In this document: positions 1-10,966 of the stretch, in pieces
Numbering within the stretch: the stretch's first letter is position 1
How the letters are laid out: the number at the start of each line of letters is the position of its first letter
NCBI RefSeq assembly: GCF_017654505.1
Contig: NC_054538.1
Span: 51,768,286 to 51,832,285, forward strand
Source: Polyodon spathula
Lineage: Eukaryota > Chordata > Actinopteri > Acipenseriformes > Polyodontidae
Length of the DNA stretch: 64,000 nucleotides
Direction: 5' to 3'
The notes under the pieces: generated by a model
Database searches by the model: none
Seen by the model: the letters and a program-made list of their open reading frames with translations, nothing else
Told to the model about the DNA's origin: nothing
Translations under genes and position numbers: made by a program

Positions 1-537
1 TACATGCCGATATGTGGTGATACGTTTTATGCATAAAATTGCGTGGGATTCCATGGGGTGCAGACGAGGGGTTTTATGGAAGAGGGACACTGACTTTGGC
101 ATCAAAAATGATTATATCAATGACAAGTAAGAGATCAGTTTGTTTCTCCTGACCCAAGCAACATGGAGGCTGTGAGTTCACTTTGCGTGTGGAGTTTGTT
201 TTATGCAAGTCATTTTTAATTAATAAAATCTTAAATCCCTTTGTTTTTTTGTTTTTTTTTAACAATTTCTCACATGCTGGTTTGACCAACAGTGTTCTTG
301 GACTCACTTCTAAGATGTATCAGATGCCAAGTTCTGTTGGAAATGAGCAAAATGTACCAGACGGAAAAATGCTGAATGCTTAAGAAATAAATAAACTTAA
401 TAAATCAAATCCATCTTTCTTGGAGAGGAAATATCATAAGAACCAGTCTGGCTTACTCCAAGAAGTTCTTTGTTGCCTGTCTAATTTATTCCTCTCAGCC
501 AATGACAATTGTTAGTTATTTTCAGATCTCTGGTCTA

Positions 538-582
<45 letters not shown>

Positions 583-632
583 TTTCCATTTAAGTTGCTT
601 ACAAATTTACTAAACAACAAAACTACACATAC
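1..632 (-). other. GALNT2: GALNT2 intron 2, 5' part
   Basis: Sequence downstream of exon 2 on the minus strand, beginning with a consensus donor (GTATGT, 632 down to 627). The next GALNT2 exon is outside the window. The only structure seen is an (AAT)n tract at about 537-583. Short open frames here show no family resemblance. Confidence 0.8.
537..583. repeat. (AAT)n microsatellite
   Basis: About 15 uninterrupted AAT trinucleotide units lie just downstream of GALNT2 exon 2. Confidence 0.95.
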
Positions 633-726
633 CTGGAGGTAGCGTCTCCAAACTGTGCGCTTTGTCTTCTGCATTGCTAATGTGCGTTTCTTTCCTTTTC
701 AAAGACTCAATGCCATTCCAGTCATC
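633..726 (-). CDS. GALNT2: GALNT2 coding exon 2 (stem region)
   Basis: This 94-nt exon is bounded by a TTTTTTCAG acceptor (low base 727) and a CCAG|GTATGT donor. It enters in phase 0 and encodes 31 residues plus one base: it begins DDWNGIESLKRK and ends AHSLETLPPG. That matches the second exon of vertebrate GALNT2, where an acidic DWN motif is followed by a Lys-rich stretch and ends ETLPPG. The protein is a Golgi type II membrane enzyme that transfers GalNAc from UDP-GalNAc to Ser/Thr and so starts mucin-type O-glycosylation. This exon encodes lumenal stem rather than the catalytic GT-A or lectin domains, which lie in later exons outside the window. Entry phase 0 agrees with the exit phase of exon 1 at 47674. 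There are no internal stops, so it looks functional. Confidence 0.93.
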
Positions 727-741
727 CTGAAAAAACAAAAC

Positions 742-3470
742 AAAAAATCATTCAAGAATTCAGGTGACAGCGATTCAGGTGACAGTGACAATGATAGTTA
801 GTACTTGCAATAACGGCTTTTTCTTCGACAAACAATTATCATTTTGGCCTCTGAACATTTAGAAATTTTCCACAGCAAGTAAAACAATCTTCAATTGACA
901 TTCTACTCTTATCCTGTCCAGTTCCTTTGTATATATATAAAAAAAGAATCCCCTGATAATGATGTGCCAACAAACCCATTAGAAGTGCAATCTGCTACCA
1001 GTTTCCTAATTGAATATCAGACGGGTAATAAATCGAGTCAGAGAACTTTTTTTTTTTTTGGCTTTTAAATAAGTGTAGGAAGCCTCATCCCAAAATACAA
1101 CTGAAACTGTATGTGTGAATATTATCGTCGTGATAATATATGCATTAAGAAAAAGTTATTAAAAAAAGCAATGTTACTTTGCTAGTAATACAATACATAC
1201 GTAAAGCTCCAAATAGGGCACCAGGATGATAACAGACCAATGAATGTTCAACTGAAGCTCATAAATTTAAAAAGCCATGCTAGTCAATTACATGTGCACT
1301 AGTTTGTGTTTTAGAATAAGTTGATAAAGTTGCTACAACACAAATTATACCAATACATGAGCAAAACAATCTACCAATTGATTACATTTCCAGGTTTTTT
1401 TTTTTTTTTTTTTTCTAAAATTAAAAAAATAAAAAATAAAAAATAAAAAAAATTAAAAAGCAAGCCTTAATTTTTCATTTACAAGCTAAATGCACAAACG
1501 AGATTGCAACATGTTAAGCAACTAATATTTCTTAAAGCTATAATGAAAAATAATGTATTTTATGCTGGACACTATTACAATTGTTATCCATAAATACTAC
1601 ATTAACAAAGGGGAGTTGCTTCTCCTTCTAAATCAAAAAGACTCATGATTTAAAAGCACATTTAGTGATTTCTTTTAGTTTTTAAAAAGGAGAGTAGAAA
1701 AGCCAAAGTAAAATACCAAAAAAAAAACAACAAAAAAAAACAGAAGCCCTAGTTATGTCTTATATTAAAAGCACACCACACGTACTGTACAATTACTATG
1801 GTGCATAGACCATTCATTTAGTGCATTAGGCATGTAAAGCATGACTGTAAAATCTGCACAGCAATCTCTTGTTCTAGAAATAAATACATATATTTATTAA
1901 GTGAGGGTGACTGTCTTGTCTTAAACAGATCTAAAACTATTTAGGTCACCTGTTGTAAATGAGCTGAAAGCATCCCTGTCAATAAATTAGCTGCTAGTTT
2001 ATTCATATGGTCGAGATTCTCAACGTGTTATTAATCTTACTGCAGTATGAGAACGCTACCATTTTTATTTTATTTTTACTACGCTCATTTAGGCTGGAAA
2101 ATTATACATTTACACAACAATGCAGCGTGTGCACACTATTATTACACCGTGTAACAATTTTTTTTTTTTTTTTTTTTTTTGTTCCTGGGTAGTAAGCGTT
2201 ATTTCCTAATTGCTTATGCCTCAAAAGTATAGAAAATGGCTATTTATTCCCCACAAACTTTGTTTTTGTGACCAGGACAGTGATATTTCAAAATATCACT
2301 ATTTTCAATGGTATAGAATATGCAGATTTGTAGGTTTTTTGTTTTAAAGTATGTAGAGTACCATATGAATCTGAAGCTTATCACATGTTCAGTTTCCAAA
2401 ATTCATTATGCACCATCTCTATGCTACTCCCAATGATCTGTTGCTGCAAAGTTTAGTTATTTTCCATATCTGTGTTTATATGGATACCCAAACATGGCCC
2501 CTGAAAGCATGGAACTTTTTTTTTTTTTACCTTTATCTTTTTATATAGCATGTTACAACCATGCAGAACTTCTCAAAAACAGCTTGCTTGTTTAGTTTTG
2601 TGTTTGGAGCTAAACATACAGCGTTTGGCAGTTTTGAGACATCTGAAGAAAACAACAAAGGACAAATATACTTACAACAAAGCACTGCAGTACTGCATTA
2701 AGAAACAACTACAGGCTGTGAGAAATGTCAACTTGACCATTATCAAATTAATCTTAATGTGGATGTTCCAGCTACTGCCTATGCATTGTACCACAACTAA
2801 ACACACATTGGTTCTCAGAAATGATTCACATGTACATCATTTGTTGTGGAGATATGCTGGGAATCACTGTTTTTTGTCTTTTGAACCCAGTCAAGTCTCT
2901 CTGTTCCCTGAAATGTAATACACATAATGTAGTAGAAGCCCAGTACAAAATAGAGTGAGCAATCAGTCATGCAAGATCTTAGTTTAATAAACCACTACAC
3001 AGAAATCCTGTATAAAAAAAAAAAAATCAGAATTTGATGAAACTTTCATTCTTGCATACCTCCTAAAGCAAACCAAGATTAAGGACATCCATGGCATTTA
3101 TTTTTATTTATTTTTTGCCTGTTAAATGATTCGTGACAGTAGTGGAGATCCACACCAAAATAAACTATGGAGCTCCAGTTCTGTTATTTAATAAGCACTC
3201 ACAATGCGGAAAAAGCCACAACCAAGGGACTCCAGCCAAAACGAGCAATAAAAAAATAAACTGAAGCCAGAACACAAAAAGCTATTCTCTTTAAGCTATT
3301 GAGCTAGATTCCTTTATTAAATTTTATTTTTAAAATATTTACCAAGCAAGCTTTAAGTTCATTTTAATTATAAAATGGCAGGCAAGTCCAATGTAATTCA
3401 GCAACAAAGAAAATAAGCCTTCTATCTTAAATCTTTTCCCCTTTTAACATTTTCTGTGGTGAAACATAAG
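742..3470. other. Intronic DNA, no gene recognised
   Basis: AT-rich sequence with T or A homopolymers at about 1050, 1394-1414, 2160-2180 and 2517-2529. A 122-codon open frame at 2550-2918 has no recognisable domain and is probably chance. A CAGAAGCCCTAGTTATG motif near 1732-1750 recurs elsewhere in the window (see findings). Confidence 0.5.
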
Positions 3471-3471
3471 C

Positions 3472-3690
3472 CCAGTTCACACTTGCATTTCTATACCGGT
3501 ATCGTTGCGGAACAGTATCGCAACGTCTGTTCACACTAGAGTTGTTACCAGCATTGTACCGGTATAAGCGTATCGATAAGAAACACAAATGAGCACGTTT
3601 AGTACGTACAGCTGCAACATGACTCGAAGCACTTATTGTGGACAGGTGGATCGGTACCATAACTGCACAGATTAGTCTGAGGCATGCGCA
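3472..3690. repeat. Candidate DNA-transposon remnant with ACCGGTAT and TTCACACT repeats
   Basis: A patch with more CpG than its surroundings. TTCACACT occurs at about 3477 and 3533, ACCGGTAT occurs twice (about 3496 and 3558), and a CGTTGCG/CGCAACG stem lies between them. Such nested short inverted and direct repeats suggest the end of a non-autonomous DNA transposon. No transposase or matching opposite end was found. Confidence 0.3.
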
Positions 3691-3691
3691 C

Positions 3692-4177
3692 ACTTACACC
3701 AAAGATAATTACCAAGACTCTCAACTCTGTATTTACCTCCGCCATGCTTGTTTAATTATTGTTTCTGTATTATTATTTTTTTTAATATTTACAGATAAGT
3801 TACAGTTGTAAATTACCAAAGTATAATTGAAATACATGGTTAAAAACTAAAAACATAAAAAAACTGACGGTTAATGCCAATAAATCCAAGGTTTTATAAT
3901 TGCACCCGTCTACTCTGCTGTGTGAAACGCTCATCTGTTTTCTGCACATATGACACATCTGGTACTACATTCACAAAATTTCCTTTTTTGTATAAATTAC
4001 GGCATGTCATCACTACCACGGGTTATGTTTTTCGTCAAGACATCCAGGGCCGGGGAAAAAAAAAAATAAAAAAAAATAAAAAAAAAAAATCGATAAACTC
4101 AGAGCAGCTCAATCCGACACTCTATTGACTGTCAATAGAAAATCTTCTGCTGAGCTCTCTATATCCCACAACCCTTT
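3692..4177. other. Intronic DNA, nothing recognised
   Basis: AT-rich filler up to the broken 5' edge of the Tc1 copy. It includes an A-rich tract at about 4056-4090. Confidence 0.4.
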
Positions 4178-5082
4178 CCCTTTACAATCACTTTGAAGGA
4201 GCTACAGAGTTCAGTGGCTGGGAGTGAAGTAATGGTGCATCAGTCAACCATATCAAGAGCTCTGCATAACACTGGCCTGTATGGGAGGGTGGCAAGAATG
4301 AAGCCGTTAATCAAAAAGTACCATCTGAAAGAGCGTCTGGAGTTTGCCAGAAAGCATGAGAGTGACCCAGCTGCGATGTGGGAAAAGGTTTTGTGGTCAG
4401 ATGAGACCAAGATAGAACTTTCTGGCCAAAACTCAAAGCTCTGTGTGGCACAAACCTAATACTGCCCATGTCTCAAGACACACCATCCCCATGCTGTGGG
4501 GATGCTTGTCATCAGCAGGGACTGGGCATCTTGTTACAATTGAAGGAAGAATGGATGGAGCAAAATACTGCAAGAGAATCTGCTTCAGTCTGCTAAAAAA
4601 CTGAAGCTTGGGAGGAAATTCACCTTTCAGCAGGACAATGATCCCAAGCACAAGGCCAAAGCAACATTGGAGTGGCTCAAGAACAATAAGGTGAACGCCC
4701 TACAGTGGCCCAGTCAAAGTCCTGATCTCAATCCCATTGAGAATCTGTGGCACTATTTGAAAATTGCGGTCCACAAGAGTCGTCCAACCAACCTGAACAA
4801 CCTGGAGCAAATCTGCCAAGAAGAATTGGCCAAAATCACTCCGGCACTGTGTGCAAAGCTGGTACATATTTACCCCAAAAGGCTTAAAGCTGTTATTGCA
4901 GCGAAAGGTGGCTCTACCAAATATTAATGTGTGGGGGTTGAATACTTATGCAAGCAAGATATTTCAGTTTTTTTATTTTTCTTAAAAATATTTCCCAACA
5001 TAAAACCAATGTCACCTTCCAATAATTGATTTTGAGTTTCAGTGTTTTAAAATAAAATATCAAACAGAATGAAATTTCAATT
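4178..5082 (+). mobile_element. Tc1-like transposon, family A copy 1, 5'-truncated pseudogene
   Basis: Plus-strand transposase remnant. 4193-4459 reads KELQSSVAGSE, then STISRALHNTGLYGRVAR and the first catalytic block VLWSDETK. 4667-4927 reads [18 protein letters not shown], then [11 protein letters not shown] and the C-terminus [13 protein letters not shown]. The QQDNDPKH block lies between them in another frame. A roughly 40-bp deletion near 4480 relative to the copy at 29960-31537, together with frame breaks, inactivates it. The N-terminal DNA-binding half and left inverted repeat are absent. After the stop codon it runs into an inner inverted-repeat sequence, starting near GAATACTTATGCAAGCAAG, that is nearly identical to the right end of the 29960-31537 copy, and it breaks off at about 5082. 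Confidence 0.9.
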
Positions 5083-5302
5083 TTGTTAAGTGTGTTATGT
5101 TTTGTTTGGCAGGTAAACAGCATAGCTGTCCTGTGTGTTAGTCAGGGACCTGCCAGTGTTTACTTAGTGCTCCGAGGGAGCTAGGGTTTTGTTTGTTTGT
5201 TTCTTTTGTATTTTGAATTGAAGACCTCTGGATCACAAACCCAAATTACGGCCAGTCTGTTCACTATAACTATAATTATAAAATAAATTGTACACAAACA
5301 CA

Positions 5303-6741
5303 CAGTTGTAGTATAAAGTTTACATACCCCAATACATTTATACATTTCTAGGAATTTCTCAAACAAATTATAGGAAAAATATTTGGTAGTAAAAGTTTTG
5401 TTTTTGTGGATGAGGAAAAACAGTTACAAGAAATAGATGTCTACAATTATTTATTTCAACGATTTTTTCCAAAACTCCAAAAATGCCAATTCAAAAGTTT
5501 TCACCTTTAGCAATAACTACCTCTTTTAAACAATTAGGATATTTGTCAATGAGCTTGATTCTTCAATACAAAATTGTTCCAGTTCATTCAAAATTCAGAA
5601 GACTTCTCTTGTGCACATTCTTCAACTCACACCAAAGATTCTCAAATTTGATTTAGACCGGGACTTTGATTAGGCCATTCCAGAACATAGATTTTATTCG
5701 TTAACCATTATGAAGTAGATTTTGACGTGTGCATTGGATCGTTGTCATGTTGGAAAGTCCAGCTGAGCTTTAAACCAATATATTTTATATATATATAAAA
5801 AAAAAAACCCATAGATGGATATTATCGCCTCCAAGCTTGACAGTTGGCATGGTGCTCTTTTCTTTGTACGCCTCATCTGACTTTCTCGAAACGTACCCAA
5901 ACACCTCGATTTTTGTATCATCACTCCACAAAACCTTTGACCAGAACTCATATCCATCATCCAAATATAGTTTTGCAAACTATAAGCGATTGTTCTTGTG
6001 ATGTTTTCCTAAGTGTGGCTTTTTCTTTGGCCTGTGACCATTGAGATCTTCATCATGCAATACTTGACCTGTGGTTGAAATGGAAACCCCAGTCCCATGT
6101 GCAGCCAATTCACTTTGAATATCTTTGGCAGTCAATCTCGGATTGTTATTAACCTTCCTCACAATTCTTCTACTTGTTTTTTGTGAAAGAACCTTCTTTC
6201 TTCCAGACCGAGGGAGCATTGCGACAATACCATGTGTCTTGTACTTCTTGATAATAGAAACAACAGTTGAAATTTGGATACCCCAATGCTTGGAAATTTC
6301 TTATATCCTTCTCAAGCTTTATGAGAATAAATAATTTTATAATTTTATAAGGTCTTCAGATAGTTCTTTACGTTTTCTCATATTGACTTATTGGTAATGA
6401 CAGCAATCATCCTATGCCTAACCCTTTTCCAAGAATGTTCATCTATAATCCAGCATTTTCTAGACTTTTCTAGAATTGGGTTCAGCATTATCATGTTGAA
6501 ATTTCTAGCATCTTGTAGACAATGCTATCATAGCATCAAAGGGTATGAATACTTTAATTAGCTTTTTGGAGTTTTTCAAACAAATTGCTGAAATAAATAA
6601 TTGCAGACATCTATTTCTTGTAACTTTTTTCCTGATCCACAAAAGAAAAACTTTTGCTACAAAAGATTTTTTCCTAAAATCCTTTGGTTTTTGAGAAATT
6701 ATACATTTCCATTGAGATAAGTAAACTTTTGACTACAACTG
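5303..6741 (-). mobile_element. Tc1-like transposon, family B, complete but decayed
   Basis: Bounded by inverted ends CAGTTGTAGTATAAAGTTTA (left, plus strand) and AAACTTTTGACTACAACTG (right). The inner inverted repeats extend about 200 bp on both sides and share the CATCTATTTCTTGTAAC / TTACAAGAAATAGATG segment. The decayed transposase is on the minus strand. 5980-6219 encodes LPRSGRKKVLSQKTSRRIVRK and NPRLTAKDIQSELAAHG, the second helix-turn-helix with the linker. The catalytic blocks near 5640-5960 are visible only in broken frames: a DNDPMHTS-like block and WPNQSPGLNQI where a functional enzyme has PDLNPIE. Many stops and the missing Glu block mean it is dead. A TA follows the right end, as expected for Tc1 insertion. 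Confidence 0.88.
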
Positions 6742-6744
6742 TAT

Positions 6745-8837
6745 ATTGAGCTATATATAGGGCATCCTCAATATGCCTAGGCTGGGAGTAGCACAGAGAT
6801 GGTGCATAATGGCTAAAAGAACAACTTCTCAGTGTAATAGATACTTGTATGATAGATGCATCATTAGGAACTTGGGGGGCAGGTGGCCAAATCAGAAAGT
6901 TTCTCTTGATATTTACAGGTCAGGAGGAGAAATTTGGATTATGCAGCTGCTTCTTTGTAGCTATCATAATCACTTCATGTGTTGTAGTTAGGGTTTCTAG
7001 TTTTTGGTTTTTATTTTCCATCTCTCTCCCTCCCTTTAAACATTAATTAATAGTTGTTAAGCCTTAACTGAATACCAGATTGTTTAAATTAGTGACGCAC
7101 TACTAGAAACTAACGCAGTGGAAATTAATATGCTGAATTTTGGCAATTAGAGCCAGAATGAAAAAACTGTTTCAAAACAGAATCAGATGAGATCAATGCA
7201 CGTCATTTGTTAACTCAATCAAGACATGAAGGTAAAAAGAAACAGCTTCTTTGGTAATTGGCGTTTGATTAAGAAAGCGAATTGGCTCAAAATGTTTAAA
7301 AGGCACCTCACGTGATCAAAAATAAAACCTGAAAACCAGAAGCCCTGGTTATAGTCCAGTCTCACCACAATTGTCTAGCTGAAAGTAGAACTTGTTATTT
7401 GCATATCCAGAATTAACATTAAGAATGAAAATTATTTTTAGCACGATAAAAGGGTCACCATTAATAAATGTCAAAAAATCTAATAGGAGATAAGGAAATC
7501 GATTTTACAGCATAGGTTGGCATTCACTTACTGCAGTCCACCTTAGTAATGTAGAGGTTAGCACAGACTATTGAACCTGACATGGAAATTTAGAACTGGG
7601 TAACAAATTTAAGCCAGAACTACCAGAATAACTTTTCTTAAAAAATAATACTAATTGCAACACATTTGTAAGTGAACTTACTGCATATTGATAAAAACAT
7701 TCCAGCAAGGCAGCCTTGGAATTCCACAATGTGTTGTATGATTATTCTTTATTTAACAGAGAGACAAGTCAAACACCATGTTTTTTTGTTTTTTTTGTAT
7801 TAAGTGTTGCCAGATGAATTGCATATACATTATTGTACAGAAATAATGGTCTCAATATTAACAATTTTGAGAGTTCTAAAGTTAAATGTTTCAAAGCTAG
7901 TAGCCTAGTCCACAATACAGTGTTTGTTTGTGAAATGAGTAGTGGTTGCAAAACAGCTAGCTTGAAATACAGTTTGTAACTCCACTTTCCAGAGTTGATA
8001 GATAACTCCACTCAAAACAGCAGACCATTAAAAACTAAGCTGAAGTTAATTAGTTATCCATGGGTAGTCATTTTATTATGTTACTTTATGCTAACTGGAG
8101 TTGTGTTCAGCCAGAATCCATTTTGTACCAGTCTGTCATTTGTACGTGCATATTAGCACAGTACATATGGTTGCACATACTCAACTGCATATTTGGCATT
8201 TTTACCGATTCTGTATTCTCCAGCTTTTAAGAAAAAACTTAGCCATGAATCCAGGATCATGTGGGTAAATCTGGATTGGTAACTGCTGTACATCAAAGCT
8301 CATTTTCAGTAAAGGTCAGTTCCAGTTATCTTGGTTGTCAAGTACCAGAGCTGTGCTCATAGTACCTAGTAACCATGTGCATTTACTTACTGGCTCATGG
8401 GATTCCTGAGCGCACATGAATGCCAGACAGAACGTTCAGTTCCAAAAGCAGTTGCCCTGCATTGTGTTTTGTGGGGTTGTAAAAACCTGTCACAAGGACA
8501 TTGGATTTGTGGATCTCAGAACTAAAGAACATCTCGTTCTCAAATGAAATGTATCAAAGCACATCTGCAGCAAGCCAATGGCAAAATCCTGCAGAGCTGA
8601 TGCAAACCTAAGACAAAGCAAGGAAAACTGCAACACAGTAGTTGCGGCCTGGAGTTGTGATTATCATCTACCTTGCATGCAAATGTGCTCCCTTCTTAAA
8701 TCCTGTTTTTTTTTTTTAGAATGATTATAAAAGCAAGATATAAAACAAAGGAACGCTTAGTTTGAACTGAATCTGTAAAACGCTCCCTACTTTGGTTGTT
8801 AACTCCACTTAATCAAAAAGGCCTGACAGAAAAAGAA
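6745..8837. other. Intronic DNA, no gene recognised
   Basis: No recognisable coding or structural feature except a CTGAAAACCAGAAGCCCTGG motif near 7330-7350, which is shared with the candidate MITE at 48486-48645. Short open frames at 6773-7046 and 7769-8011 look like chance. Confidence 0.5.
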
Positions 8838-9073
8838 GGCTGTGTGGTCCAATGTAAAGAAAAGGGCTTGTAACTAGGAGGTCCGGTTCAAATCCCGGCT
8901 CAGTCACTGACACTGTGTGACCCTGAGCCAGTCAGTTAACCTTGTGTCTTTCAGGTGAGACGTTGTTATATGTGACTCTACAGCTAATGTGTAGTTCACA
9001 CTACCCTAGGTCTCTCTAAGTCGCCTTAGATAAAGGCATCTGCTAAAAACTATTTAGTTAAATTAATTAATTC
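8838..9073 (+). mobile_element. tRNA-derived SINE with L2-like tail
   Basis: A tRNA-like head has an A-box-like TGTGTGGTCCAATG (about 8841-8854) and a B box GGTTCAAATCC (8885-8895). A tRNA-unrelated body follows, then the tail TCGCCTTAGATAAAGGCATC with TGCTAAA, the type of 3' end shared by fish SINEs and their L2/CR1-like LINE partners. It ends in a short TTAA-rich tail. Another copy of the same head begins at the right edge of the window. Confidence 0.85.
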
Positions 9074-9341
9074 CATTGTCTGCCAGCTGATCAGTGATTT
9101 TAAATAAAACCTTCAAAAAGCTACATTCCCCCCACACACCAAAACCTCACGAACCTGAAACTCATGATCATGCTTTTTTGTGTCAATTAGAAATAATTAC
9201 TCTATAGCTTAAATTCATTGCTAAATTAAGTTTTGAAATAGTTTTTTTTAGTGTTCACACATTTGGACAATTATTCAATAAGGTTGCTCAGCTCATTAAA
9301 ATTGCAGGGATAGCAGTAAGCTTGCTACTTTAATATTAAGC

Positions 9342-9391
9342 CAGTAAAACTCGTTAAAACGTTGAATTTCCAATAAATGAGAGTTCGACTG
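9342..9391 (+). mobile_element. Possible pogo/Tigger-type terminal repeat
   Basis: CAGTAAAACTCGTTAAAACG followed by a further segment with GAGTTCGACTG resembles pogo/Tigger ends, which start CAGT(A/T)AAACCTCG and continue with short inverted GTTCGA motifs. No transposase or opposite end was found. A short open frame starting near 9804 (GLKRKTLNKH) lies downstream but could be chance. Confidence 0.35.
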
Positions 9392-10075
9392 AAATAAACA
9401 TATATAGGATAAAACGTCAGTAAAACCACTCGCTATTTTATTTTTTATACCAAAAACAATTTCAAAATCTACAGTTTGTTTGGTTTTTATACTACCTGTC
9501 TGTCCCGTCTCTGATCCACTCTGAATGGCGAGGGGTCGCTGTCAGTTCTCAGTGGTCTGTTAGTATAGTTTCAGTGTTACTGTCATTTTACCCAGTTCTG
9601 ACAGATCTCATTGACTGAAGCAGCGCCAGAATGCTCTCATTCGCTTAAATGACTGTCAATCATCAAGACCTGTACCGACCGTGCACTTTCATTTGCCAGC
9701 TCAAGCGTCTGTGATTCAAAGCGCCTACTTTTGAAATTAGCGGACAAAGGTGTAGGTAGGCTTTTGCTAAGTATAGCGTGACAGTTACTAGTTTGAATTG
9801 AAAATGGGGCTCAAGAGGAAAACACTTAATAAACATTGTGCACAATACCCTGGCCGACGGCTGAAGTCTCTGCAGCAGGACCAGCGGGCCCGTCTGCCTT
9901 GCCTTCCAGTGACTCCGAATCCGGTTGATGAAGCAGGAGAGGGGGAGCTCAGACTCCGAATAAAAAGAGCAAGTTAGTTTTGTTCAACTATCTAATGTTT
10001 TGTTCTATGCATATTGTTTTTACTTGTAAATTTATGCTATAAAAGTCTGTGTAATACACTTTTATATACTGTGTT
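9392..10075. other. Intronic DNA, possible DNA-transposon interior
   Basis: Somewhat richer in CpG than its surroundings, particularly 9640-9960. No domain could be identified. Confidence 0.3.
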
Positions 10076-10255
10076 TTCTACGGTTTATGAGAGACAATTT
10101 TTAAATTTGTGTAGGATCTATGACCAAACGTTATTTCAATTAGAATGTCCTTTTTATATCTGTAAGTTTGCTACGGTTTATGAGCTACAATTTTTAGTGG
10201 GTGCGTGTAGGACTTCAGTACTACCCAACGTTATTTTCGCATTTTAATGTTTGGA
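10076..10255. repeat. Two imperfect tandem copies of about 75-90 bp
   Basis: Both copies begin CTACGGTTTATGAG (about 10079 and 10171), continue with an ACAATTTTTA core and TGTAGGA, and end near AACGTTATTT. A third partial copy (GACCAAACGTTATTTCAATT) lies at about 10739-10765. Confidence 0.7.
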
Positions 10256-10728
10256 TCCCAACGACAAATTTCAAGAGCGCACTGTATGTTGCTGAAATTA
10301 CATTACCCTTACTTAGTCCCCTTTTGTGTCAACTTTGTAACAGGCATCAGGTAGTCTGCGACTTCACCCAGTGGTCTGGTCGCCGTGCACAAGTTTTTCC
10401 TGTTCTTTACAACAGTTCTCTGAGAGCTTAAGCCAACTAAATTCTGTCGTTGACTTGTTATTCTCAAAGTACCGACCATTCGTCTAATCTCCCCGTCCAC
10501 CCCTTATTATACCCTTTTTTCTCGTTTCCTGGGTCGTGTTGATGAAGGGATTGTTAAATTGTATGTGACATTTACTTAATATATAAACTCTTCCCCCCCC
10601 AAACCAATGAACATCTTAAATACGATGGCCCATTTTCACTCCCCAAGCGGCCAAGCATATGTAACATCTATGACGCCTAATCAAATCTATATCTTTTGTT
10701 CCTGTTAAAAATCTAAAGGAACACTTTC

Positions 10729-10966
10729 CTAAGATTGTGACCAAACGTTATTTCAATTAGAATGTTGGTAACCATGGTTTTGTTGCATGATGAATATGAT
10801 GAAGGGGGCTTTGCTAAATGAGACATTTCTCATTAGCATTTTTTTTTTTTTTTTTTAAAGCATAAAGGTCGCCTTCACCCATTCTCTGCTTCAGCAGAAA
10901 TATAGATTAAAAAAAGGTCAATCCGCACTTCACCCCATTTCTCATGCTTCAGCAAATTAGATATAA
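10729..10966. repeat. Dispersed third copy and a local duplication
   Basis: 10739-10765 repeats the GACCAAACGTTATTTCAATT block seen at 10119-10148. 10870-10905 and 10927-10966 are a second imperfect duplication: CTTCACCC, then TTCTC, GCTTCAGCA and ATATAGAT/AGATATA. Confidence 0.6.

Noticed and set aside
2550..2918. 122-codon open frame
   Set aside because: No signal peptide, domain or motif recognised; composition is that of AT-rich intron and it lies between GALNT2 exons.
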